In this document: piece by piece, positions 1 to 5,953 of the stretch | How the letters are laid out: each line of letters starts with the position of its first letter | Numbering within the stretch: the stretch's first letter is position 1 | NCBI GenBank assembly: GCA_036502165.1 | Contig: DASXZC010000112.1 | Span: 1 to 10,562, forward strand | Length of the DNA stretch: 10,562 bases | Origin: F-183 sp036502165 | Lineage (GTDB): Bacteria; Acidobacteriota; Terriglobia; Bryobacterales; Bryobacteraceae | Direction: 5' to 3' | Translations under genes and position numbers: made by a program | Notes under the pieces: generated by a model | Seen by the model: only the letters and a program-made list of their open reading frames with translations | Told to the model about the DNA's origin: nothing | Database searches by the model: none

Positions 1-1767
1 CCGCCGAAGGTTGTCGAGTTCTTCTACGCCGGCGGCGCGTCCGAATTCATCAAGCACCTCAACAAAGGCAAGGCCGTACTGCACGACAAGCCGATGCACT
101 TCGAAGGCTTCAAGGACATGCCGGCCACTGACACGCAGGTCGGCATCGAACTAGCCATCCAGTACAACGACACCTACGGCGAGCAGGTCTTTTCCTTCGT
201 CAACAACATCCACACGATCGACGGCGGCCCTCATCTTTCGGGATTCCGGAGCGCCCTCACGCGCACCATCAACGCCTACGGCACCTCCGCCGGTCTGTTC
301 AAAGACAAGGAACAACTGAGCGGCGATGACGTTCGTGAAGGTCTCACCGCGGTCCTCAGCTTGAAGCTTCCCGGCGCGCAGTTTGAAAGCCAGACGAAGG
401 GCAAACTGACCACTGACGTACAAGGCCAGGTCGTTCAGTTCGTCAACGAGCGTCTGGGCGAATACTTTGACAAGAATCCCGCGGTGATGAAGAAGATCGT
501 CTCGAAGGCGATCGACGCATTCCGAGCCCGCGAAGCCGCCCGCAAAGCCCGCGACCTCACTCGCCGCACAGGCGCGCTCGACTCCGGCGGATTGCCCGGC
601 AAACTCGCCGACTGCCAGGAGAAGGATCCCGCCCGTTGCGAACTGTTCCTGGTCGAGGGCGAATCAGCCGGCGGCACCGCCAAGACCGGCCGCGACCGGC
701 GTTACCAGGCGATTCTGCCTTTGAAAGGCAAGATCCTCAACGTCGAAAAGGCGCGCGTCGACAAGATGCTCGGCCACGAGGAAATCCGGGCGATGATCAC
801 GGCGATCGGCGCCGGCATCCATCACGACTTCGATATCTCGAAGATCCGTTATCACAAGATCATCATCATGACGGACGCCGACGTCGACGGCTCGCACATT
901 CGCACGTTGCTGTTGACGTTCTTCTTCCGCCAAATGCAGGAGCTCATCACCCGCGGCCACGTCTTCGTCGCCCAGCCGCCGCTCTATTCGATCAAAAAAG
1001 GCAAGAACGAAAAGTACATCAAGGACGACAAGGAATTCACCAAAGAAATCCTGCGCCGCGCAACCGAAAACGTCAAAGTCGCCCTCCCCGACGGAACGAC
1101 GGTTGAAGGAACCGAACTCCGCAACTTCCTCACGCAGCTCGACGAGTTCCAGCAAGTCTTCCACCGCATGGAACGCCGCATGCGCGATCCTCGCGTAGTC
1201 GAAACCCTCGTCTCCGCCGCGACCCTCGACACCCGCGCCGACTTCAGCATCGAAGCGAATCTGCAATGGGTAGTCGACACCCTCAAGTCGAAAAAGGTCG
1301 TGGCGCACCTCTCAAAGGAAGAGGAGCACTCGACCTACAAAGCCACCTACATCGATCCCACGCAAGGTGAGCGAGTCGTAGACGTCGAACTAGCCGCGAC
1401 CCCCGATTACCGCCGTCTCCGCGCGATCGCCCGCCAGATTGCGAAATACAACACGCCCCCCTTCCAAGTTTTCCGCGATGGCGGATCGAAGGAAGAGGTC
1501 ACCGAATGGCGCGACCTTCTCGAAAAGGTAAAAGCCGAAGGCATGCGCGAGATCTCGATCAAGCGCTACAAGGGTCTCGGTGAGATGAACGCCGAGCAAC
1601 TCTGGTCGACGACCATGAACGCCGAAGTCCGAACGCTATTGAAAGTGACCCTCGAGGACTTAGTACAAGCCGACGAAATCTTCACGACTCTCATGGGCGA
1701 AGACGTCGAGAGCCGCCGCAAGTTCATTGAGGAAAATGCGTTGGACGTCCGCAATCTGGACATCTAA
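1..1767 (+). CDS. gyrB: DNA gyrase subunit B, 5'-truncated by the window edge
   Basis: GyrB is the ATPase subunit of gyrase, which introduces negative supercoils into DNA as an A2B2 complex. The frame is open from base 1, so the N-terminal GHKL ATPase domain lies outside; 588 residues remain, starting near E. coli residue 200. Window residues 1 to about 190 are the transducer domain. The TOPRIM domain follows, with EGESAGG (catalytic Glu at residue 219) and DADVDGS (metal-binding Asp at 292, 294 and 296), and PLKGKILNVEKAR lies between them. About 170 residues separate the TOPRIM part from the RYKGLGEM motif (near residue 522), which matches the long insert of E. coli-type GyrB rather than the short Gram-positive form. 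The protein ends in the usual way with LDVRNLDI and a TAA stop. GyrB rather than ParE is favoured by the insert and overall match. Its last four bases overlap the small antisense-strand gene that follows. Confidence 0.97.
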   Translation, partial: PPKVVEFFYAGGASEFIKHLNKGKAVLHDKPMHFEGFKDMPATDTQVGIELAIQYNDTYGEQVFSFVNNIHTIDGGPHLSGFRSALTRTINAYGTSAGLFKDKEQLSGDDVREGLTAVLSLKLPGAQFESQTKGKLTTDVQGQVVQFVNERLGEYFDKNPAVMKKIVSKAIDAFRAREAARKARDLTRRTGALDSGGLPGKLADCQEKDPARCELFLVEGESAGGTAKTGRDRRYQAILPLKGKILNVEKARVDKMLGHEEIRAMITAIGAGIHHDFDISKIRYHKIIIMTDADVDGSHIRTLLLTFFFRQMQELITRGHVFVAQPPLYSIKKGKNEKYIKDDKEFTKEILRRATENVKVALPDGTTVEGTELRNFLTQLDEFQQVFHRMERRMRDPRVVETLVSAATLDTRADFSIEANLQWVVDTLKSKKVVAHLSKEEEHSTYKATYIDPTQGERVVDVELAATPDYRRLRAIARQIAKYNTPPFQVFRDGGSKEEVTEWRDLLEKVKAEGMREISIKRYKGLGEMNAEQLWSTTMNAEVRTLLKVTLEDLVQADEIFTTLMGEDVESRRKFIEENALDVRNLDI

Positions 1768-1907
1768 TCCGCTTCATCGATCGCACAGAAAGCCGCCAGC
1801 ATCTCCTCAGGCAGCGGCTCGAAGAAAGCATCCGTTACCTCGAAGTCGCCGGCCGCCAATCCGATCGGGCGCGGCTCTTGCTTCGGTTGAACCGGTTCGC
1901 CGTTCAT
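1764..1907 (-). CDS. Short orphan protein resembling the C-terminus of Phd/VapB-type antitoxins (47 aa)
   Basis: A 47-codon frame with ATG start and TAG stop. Its middle, PRPIGLAAGDFEVTDAFFEP followed by LPEEMLAAF, closely resembles the toxin-binding tail of Phd/VapB-type antitoxins, which commonly reads like RPIGLAKGxFxVPDxFxxPLPEDxLxxF. This family knowledge is from memory, with no search done. The DNA-binding Phd/AbrB domain that normally precedes it is absent, and no toxin gene (PIN or RelE-like) lies downstream, because the frame runs straight into the end of gyrB. There is no Shine-Dalgarno sequence, but a well-spaced promoter ends six bases before the ATG, which suggests a leaderless message. 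It could be a remnant of a toxin-antitoxin pair, a stand-alone anti-toxin, or a small protein of a related short family. The match to the tail is good; the function is unproven. Confidence 0.55.
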   Translation of the reverse strand: MNGEPVQPKQEPRPIGLAAGDFEVTDAFFEPLPEEMLAAFCAIDEAD

Positions 1908-1913
1908 AGTTCG

Positions 1914-1942
1914 ATACTAGACTAGCTACGAAATCAAATCAA
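1914..1942 (-). promoter_or_regulatory. Probable sigma-70-type promoter for the antitoxin-like gene
   Basis: On the minus strand, TTGATT (1937-1942) and TAGTAT (1914-1919) are separated by exactly 17 bases. They match the -35 and -10 consensus at four positions each. Only six bases lie between the -10 box and the ATG at 1907, so transcription would begin at or next to the start codon. This fits a leaderless message and explains the lack of a ribosome binding site. The TTGATTTGATT repeat gives a second, 12-base-spaced -35 that is less likely. Confidence 0.45.
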
Positions 1943-1989
1943 TCGCGCCCGCGGACGTGAGAGAATCTGGACTAAGAACCAGCGCACCC

Positions 1990-2829
1990 ATGCCTCGCTA
2001 CCGCTTCGGCACTTACGACTTCGACCCCGGGACCCTCGCCCTCCGCCGCGATGGATCCCTCGTCCGCCTACAAGCCCAGCCCGCTCAAGTCCTCGCCGTC
2101 CTCCTCGAACACGCCCCCGAAATCGTAACCCGCGAAACCCTCCAGCAAACCGTCTGGGGAGCCGACGGCACCCAAGTCGACTTCGAACGCGGACTCAACT
2201 TCTGCATCGCCCAAGTACGCTCCGCTTTGAACGACTCCGCCGATTCGCCCCGCTTCGTCCGGACCATCCCCAAAAAGGGATATCAATTCATCGCCCCAGT
2301 CGAACGCGTCGAGGCCGAAGCCTCCGCCGCTCCGAAGCCCCAATCCCGCCGCCCGCTCGTTCTTACAGCCGCCGCGCTACTCATCATCGCCGCCAGCGGA
2401 GTCGCACTCCTCGCCAACCGCTACACTCGCCACGTCCCGATTGTCGCTGTCACCCTCTTCTCGAACGAAACCGGCGACCCGGCCGTCGACTCCGTAGCCG
2501 TCGGATTCTCAGACGCCATGACCGTCAATCTCGCCTCCACGAGCACCGACCGCGTGAAAGTCATCGGCAACGCCGCCATCCTCCGCCAACCGAGGACCTC
2601 CCTCAATTTCGACCAGATCCACACGAGCCTTCAGGCCGACTACGTCGTCATCGGCCAGGTCCAAAAGGACTCGATCGGATTTCGGATCCTCGCCCATCTC
2701 CTCCGCCTCCCCGGCCAGACCCACGTAACCGTCGACCGCCTCGACACTCCCACGCTCGACAACCCCCTCGCCGCTGAGGACGCCTTCACCAAGCGCGCAA
2801 CACAGCGATTCCTGGGAAAAATCCAGTAA
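1990..2829 (+). CDS. Membrane-anchored winged-helix transcriptional regulator (CadC/ToxR-like)
   Basis: A one-component regulator: an N-terminal OmpR/PhoB-type winged helix in the cytoplasm, one membrane helix, and an outer sensory part. With the ATG at 1990 it has 279 residues. The DNA-binding domain spans about residues 3-104 (MPRYRFGTYDFDP, LVTRETL-like recognition region at 44-56, and the typical ending RFVRTIPKKGYQFIAPVE). The membrane segment is about residues 122-144, rich in Leu, Ala and Ile. The outer part, about 150-279, begins VPIVAVTLFSNETGDPAVDS and continues with ADYVVIGQVQ; this resembles the TolB/FlgO-like domain found in many CadC-type regulators and adenylate cyclases. A GTG at 1957 would add 11 residues, but the family usually starts just before the RYRFG block, so 1990 is preferred; neither start has a good Shine-Dalgarno. 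The target is unknown; the downstream secreted-protein genes are candidates only by position. Confidence 0.85.
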   Translation: MPRYRFGTYDFDPGTLALRRDGSLVRLQAQPAQVLAVLLEHAPEIVTRETLQQTVWGADGTQVDFERGLNFCIAQVRSALNDSADSPRFVRTIPKKGYQFIAPVERVEAEASAAPKPQSRRPLVLTAAALLIIAASGVALLANRYTRHVPIVAVTLFSNETGDPAVDSVAVGFSDAMTVNLASTSTDRVKVIGNAAILRQPRTSLNFDQIHTSLQADYVVIGQVQKDSIGFRILAHLLRLPGQTHVTVDRLDTPTLDNPLAAEDAFTKRATQRFLGKIQ

Positions 2830-2924
2830 AAACCCTCCCTCACACACACCCGCAACGCGCTGTCAGCAAACCAGTTAACACCTCACACAAATCTGGCTCG
2901 ACATTTCCCACGAGAGTTCCCACA

Positions 2925-3704
2925 ATGAAACCCATGATCACACGCCGCACCGGATTCGCCACCCTCCTAGCCGCCTCGCTCCTCGACGCCGAGCCTTCCG
3001 CAACACCGCCGCCCGCCGTCGCCGACAATTTCCCTTCTCAACCCGCCGAACTCGTCCGCGAAACCGTCCTCGTCGCCCACGGCAACGTCAAACGCTTGCG
3101 CGAACTCGTCGACGCCCACCCGGACTTGGCGAAAGCCGCCATCGACTGGGGATTCGGCGACTGGGAAGACGCACTCGGCGCCGCCTCCCATGTCGGCAAC
3201 CGCGAAATCGCCGAACACCTCATCGCCCACGGAGCCCGCCCCACCCTCTACTCCGCCACCATGTTCGGCCAACTCGATGTCGTCAAAGCCTTCGTCGCCG
3301 CCCAACCCGGTTGCCAGAAAATCCCCGGACCCCACTCCATCAGCCTTCTCGCCCACGCCAAAAACGGCGGTCCCGCTGCCGAGCCCGTCTTCCGTTATCT
3401 CGAATCCCTCGGCGATGCGGGTGCGCCCCCCGCCGCCCCGATCACTGTCGAAGAATTGACCGCCCTCGCCGGAACCTATTCATTCGGGACCGCCCCCCGC
3501 AACACCATCGAAATCACGCTCGCGAAGACCCAACTGATGTTCACCCGCCCCGGATCCATGGCCCGCGGACTCGTCCACCTCGGCAACCACACCTTCCATC
3601 CCGCCGGAGCCCCCGCCGTTCGCATCGGCTTCGCCATTGAGAAATCCGTGGCCACGCTTACAGTCCACGATCCCGATCCGATCCTGATCGCTAAACGGGG
3701 TTAA
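2925..3704 (+). CDS. Secreted ankyrin-repeat protein with C-terminal beta domain
   Basis: A 259-residue protein, probably exported. The N-terminus reads MKPMITRRTGFATLLAASLL: a twin arginine followed by a hydrophobic stretch, which suggests a Tat signal, though the pattern is shorter than the full Tat consensus. Residues about 40-165 form helical ankyrin-like repeats, for example VLVAHGNVKRLRELVDAHPD, ALGAASHVGNREIAEHLIAH and SATMFGQLDVVKAFVAAQP. After a Pro/Ala-rich linker (167-173), residues about 176-259 start with ELTALAGTYSFG and look like a small beta-barrel of the DUF3471 kind that is often appended to acidobacterial secreted proteins (a guess from pattern). Ankyrin repeats bind partner proteins; no catalytic residues are apparent. 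Starts at 2925 and 2934 are both possible, and no strong ribosome binding site separates them. The gap to the regulator upstream is 95 bases, so shared transcription is possible. Confidence 0.8.
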   Translation: MKPMITRRTGFATLLAASLLDAEPSATPPPAVADNFPSQPAELVRETVLVAHGNVKRLRELVDAHPDLAKAAIDWGFGDWEDALGAASHVGNREIAEHLIAHGARPTLYSATMFGQLDVVKAFVAAQPGCQKIPGPHSISLLAHAKNGGPAAEPVFRYLESLGDAGAPPAAPITVEELTALAGTYSFGTAPRNTIEITLAKTQLMFTRPGSMARGLVHLGNHTFHPAGAPAVRIGFAIEKSVATLTVHDPDPILIAKRG

Positions 3705-3769
3705 AAAATCCTCATCCGCCGCGCGACTTCGGTGGTTCAATGGAGAGGTGAGGATAAATTCGAAACATC

Positions 3770-3774
3770 GGAGG
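3770..3774 (+). promoter_or_regulatory. Shine-Dalgarno sequence that fixes the start of the CxxCH protein
   Basis: GGAGG six bases upstream of the ATG at 3781. It is the strongest ribosome binding site in the window and decides against the GTG start 33 bases further upstream. Confidence 0.8.
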
Positions 3775-3780
3775 AATCGA

Positions 3781-5016
3781 ATGAAGTCGCCCCTTTTCAA
3801 TCAATTAACGATAGCAACGATCGCCTTGACGTCCTGTTCAATCGCCTTTGCGAACAGCTCTGGAGCCCCAGCCGGATACGCCGGCGTCCCGGGAGAAGCA
3901 GGCACTTGCGCCGCCTGTCACACAGGGTCGAATGTGAACTCCGGCGCCGGCAATATCTCGATCTCGTTCCCCGATGCGAATGGGTATGTTCCCGGTCAAA
4001 AATACACCATCCGCGTCACCGTCCAGGATCCCACCGCCCACCGTTGGGGCTTCGAACTCGCCGCTCGCCAATCCGCGAACACGTCCCTCACTGAAGGAGC
4101 CTTCGCCGTTCCCAGTGGCAGCACCGCCGTCCAGGTCGTAGTCCAAGGCGCCAAGCAATACGCGACCCACACCTCCGCCGGAACGTATCCGCAACAGGTC
4201 ACCCAAGCCGCCTGGGATATCGACTGGACCGCCCCCGCCGCCGGCACCGGCCAACTTTCTCTCTACGCCGCCGGACTCGCAGCCAACAATGATGGATCTC
4301 CCAGCCTCGATCTGACCTACTCGGCCGGCATCACCATCGCCGAGCAGGCCTCGACGACGGCTCCGCCCGCGGTCGCGACCGGCACCTCGGTCCTGCCCCA
4401 ATTCGTCTTCGGAGGCGGCTGGTACACCGCCATGTATTTCACCAACGAAGGCGCCGCGCAGGTCAGTTTCAACGTGACTTACTACACCGACTCCGCGACC
4501 CCGCTCGCCGTCGGAGGCGACACCGTCAAGACAGTCCTCATCCCGGCTGGCGGAACGTCGATCCTCGAAGCGCAAAACACCGGATCCCTCACTTCCGGAT
4601 GGGCGACGTTCACGCTTCCGCCATCCGTCACCGGCTATGGAGTCTTCCGCCAAAGCGTCCCCACCAAGGATGATCAGGAAGCCGTCGTGCCATTCGCCAG
4701 CACGACCGGAACGAAGTCACTGCTGACCTTCGACGAGACGCACTACACCACATCGATCGCCATCTGGTACAACGGAGCCTCCACCGGCACCGTGACCCTC
4801 GCCGCCTACGACGAGTCGGGCAATTCACTAGGAACAGCGCCCGTGTCGATGCAGCCAGGAACGAAGCAGTCCTTCGCCGTGCAATCACGCCTTCCAGCGA
4901 TCGCCGGCCATCTCGGATCCCTGATTGTAACGACGAACACCGGCGCAGTAACCGTCCTCGGCCTACGCTTCGGCGGAGCGGCATTCACATCGATCCCGCC
5001 AGTTACTTTGCCTTGA
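3781..5016 (+). CDS. Secreted CxxCH/Reeler-like (choice-of-anchor V type) protein
   Basis: A 411-residue exported protein. The ATG at 3781 is preferred over an in-frame GTG at 3748 because GGAGG (3770-3774) lies six bases before it. The signal sequence MKSPLFNQLTIATIALTSCS allows two readings: signal peptidase I cleavage after SIAFA, or a lipobox LTSC with Cys19 as the lipidated residue. The mature start contains GAPAGYAGVPGEAGTCAACH, with a single CxxCH (Cys43, Cys46, His47) that could bind heme. This head, followed by a Reeler-like beta fold to about residue 170, matches my memory of the choice-of-anchor V domain. Residues about 200-411 are a separate beta-rich domain, with FVFGGGWYTAMYFTNEG and GYGVFRQSVPTKDDQEAVVP, a type common at the C-terminus of secreted Solibacter-like proteins. 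A role in the envelope or outside the cell is likely; the exact function is unknown. Confidence 0.82.
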   Translation: MKSPLFNQLTIATIALTSCSIAFANSSGAPAGYAGVPGEAGTCAACHTGSNVNSGAGNISISFPDANGYVPGQKYTIRVTVQDPTAHRWGFELAARQSANTSLTEGAFAVPSGSTAVQVVVQGAKQYATHTSAGTYPQQVTQAAWDIDWTAPAAGTGQLSLYAAGLAANNDGSPSLDLTYSAGITIAEQASTTAPPAVATGTSVLPQFVFGGGWYTAMYFTNEGAAQVSFNVTYYTDSATPLAVGGDTVKTVLIPAGGTSILEAQNTGSLTSGWATFTLPPSVTGYGVFRQSVPTKDDQEAVVPFASTTGTKSLLTFDETHYTTSIAIWYNGASTGTVTLAAYDESGNSLGTAPVSMQPGTKQSFAVQSRLPAIAGHLGSLIVTTNTGAVTVLGLRFGGAAFTSIPPVTLP

Positions 5017-5036
5017 GAGAGTGGAATGAAGAGGGG

Positions 5037-5111
5037 TGGAGGTGCGGGTCGGGATCGAACCGACGAATAAGGGTTTTGCAGACCCTTGCCTTACCACTTG
5101 GCTACCGCACC
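5037..5111 (-). tRNA. tRNA-Cys (anticodon GCA)
   Basis: Read on the minus strand, this folds as a complete cloverleaf: acceptor GGTGCGG/CCGCACC, a D arm with GCC/GGC, an anticodon stem AGGGT/ACCCT enclosing the loop CTGCAAA (anticodon GCA, cysteine), a five-base variable region, and a T arm GTCGG/CCGAC with loop TTCGATC. The discriminator base is T (U73), as expected for cysteine tRNA. The CCA end is encoded (5037-5039). The gene sits 20 bases past the stop of the CxxCH protein gene on the other strand. Confidence 0.97.
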
Positions 5112-5150
5112 ACGAGCGGCGAGAGAACATTCTAAACGTAACGCGCCAGC

Positions 5151-5189
5151 GCGGGGGAAGTCAAATTCGACAGAGCTAGACTCCCCCGC
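5151..5189. terminator. Imperfect GC-rich hairpin, possible terminator
   Basis: GCGGGGGA (5151-5158) pairs with TCCCCCGC (5182-5189). After one bulged A the pairing resumes with GTC (5160-5162) and GAC (5179-5181), leaving a 16-base loop. There is no run of T on either strand, so this is not a classic intrinsic terminator. The TAG stop of the minus-strand frame 5176-5403 falls inside its loop, which would suit a transcript end or a roadblock before the tRNA promoter. Confidence 0.3.
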
Positions 5190-5403
5190 CTTCTGTTATG
5201 GCTCGAATCAGTACAGCCTTGATCCAATCGTCGACAAGCGCCGCCGGCGGTTGGGCGGTGTATTGGTCATGCGTATAAAGGGAAATTGTGTAGAGCACAT
5301 TGGTGTCGCCAAGAATGCTCAAGACGTCTTGGCTCGACGTGCCGATACTTTTTACCGAGCGCTTTCTTTTGACGCCCGAAGTCGGGGCTGAGGTCCGGGT
5401 CGA
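5176..5403 (-). pseudogene. Possible gene remnant, unknown protein
   Basis: A 75-codon minus-strand frame that follows a TAA stop (5404-5406) and ends in TAG. It has no ATG; the only starts are a TTG at 5322 and weaker codons. The C-terminal 50 residues look protein-like, with alternating hydrophobic residues: DVLSILGDTNVLYTISLY, then PPAALVDDWIKAVLIRAI. I recognise no family. The lack of a start and of a ribosome binding site, and its position between an unrecognised gene and a tRNA, suggest a decayed 3' end of a gene; chance is also possible. Confidence 0.25.
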
Positions 5404-5423
5404 TTATGCAAGCCAAAAGCGAC

Positions 5424-5858
5424 CTAGGTCAGGTGAAACTCTGTCTGCTCAATTTTAGTAATGGCTCGATCCAGGGTCTTGCGCAACTCATCGTCCGCGC
5501 TCCAGGCAAGCGCCTCTGTAACATCGCCTAAGCGTTCCAGATCGTTGTGCATCCTACGAAATCGCCATCGCAAGATTGAAGCCGAGACCAGTGGATGCGC
5601 GGACTCAAGCCGAGCCAACTCGCGGCTAAAGACGCGATGGATGGCAACGAGCGGCAAATAAATCTCCGCAACATCTTTGTGGCTCATCGCACGAAGGCGA
5701 TCGTTGGTGAGCGCCTTGGTAAGATATCGCAAAATCTTCGGCGACGCGTAAACGTAGCTGAAACTCTTGTACCAGCGGCCAACAGGAGATGCGGCCATCC
5801 CACTGCTGAATGCACTTGCGGCTTGGATTTCATGGATGGGCGAAGTGACACAGTCCAT
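5424..5858 (-). CDS. Hypothetical helical protein (144 aa)
   Basis: I do not recognise this protein. The translation begins MDCVTSPIHEIQAASAFSSG and looks mostly helical and charged from about residue 55 on, with segments such as HKDVAEIYLPLVAIHRVFSR, LERLGDVTEALAWSADDELR and TLDRAITKIEQTEFHLT. Arginine and aspartate/glutamate are evenly mixed and there is no signal peptide, membrane segment or Cys/His cluster, so a cytoplasmic helical bundle is likely. No good ribosome binding site precedes the ATG; a later Met (residue 20) is an alternative start. The gene is less GC-rich than its neighbours and sits alone between the tRNA-Cys region and a divergent gene, which suggests horizontal gain. A candidate promoter lies about 50 bases upstream. 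Confidence 0.55.
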   Translation of the reverse strand: MDCVTSPIHEIQAASAFSSGMAASPVGRWYKSFSYVYASPKILRYLTKALTNDRLRAMSHKDVAEIYLPLVAIHRVFSRELARLESAHPLVSASILRWRFRRMHNDLERLGDVTEALAWSADDELRKTLDRAITKIEQTEFHLT

Positions 5859-5911
5859 TTAGTTCAATCCAGTTCCACGTGACGTCAAGACCCTGATGTC
5901 AAAACGTAGCC

Positions 5912-5940
5912 AGTATATCATCCATCACTGTTACACTAAA
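5912..5940 (-). promoter_or_regulatory. Candidate promoter for the 144-aa hypothetical gene
   Basis: On the minus strand, TATACT (5912-5917) is a near-consensus -10 box. The hexamer 17 bases upstream, TTTAGT (5935-5940), matches the -35 consensus at only three positions. The transcript would have a leader of roughly 45 bases. The site lies in the AT-rich gap shared with the divergent gene at 5954. Confidence 0.35.
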
Positions 5941-5953
5941 CAGCGGTTGTATC

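Larger units (their letters stand above)
5112..5423. other. Low-GC intergenic stretch upstream of tRNA-Cys
   Basis: About 310 bases with no convincing gene. It contains a GC-rich imperfect hairpin (5151-5189) and a minus-strand open frame without a good start (5176-5403), both listed separately. A plus-strand frame here (5086-5391) runs into the tRNA gene and is not credible. The 5' part just before 5111 on the minus strand should hold the tRNA promoter, but I see no clear -35/-10 pair. Base composition is visibly less GC-rich than the genes on either side. Confidence 0.5.

Noticed and set aside
664..1308. Long minus-strand frame inside gyrB (214 codons)
   Set aside because: It is the shadow of a high-GC gene in the antisense frame, with the low-complexity Asp/Glu/Val/Gly pattern typical of such shadows; gyrB is certain here.
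1957..1989. GTG start for the membrane-bound regulator
   Set aside because: The extra 11 residues have no counterpart in this family as I know it, and the ATG at 1990 begins directly at the conserved RYRFG block.
3838..4653. 271-codon minus-strand frame opposite the CxxCH protein gene
   Set aside because: Gly/Arg/Asp-rich antisense shadow. The plus-strand protein has a strong ribosome binding site, signal sequence and recognised domains.
5086..5391. Plus-strand open frame of 101 codons near the tRNA
   Set aside because: Its first codons lie within the tRNA-Cys gene, it has no ribosome binding site, and the translation is rich in Arg with no protein-like pattern in its first half.
5037..5420. 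Attachment-site repeat of the tRNA-Cys 3' end
   Set aside because: A partial resemblance (GGGTCGAT near 5398) is too short, and no integrase gene or second copy of the T arm is present.
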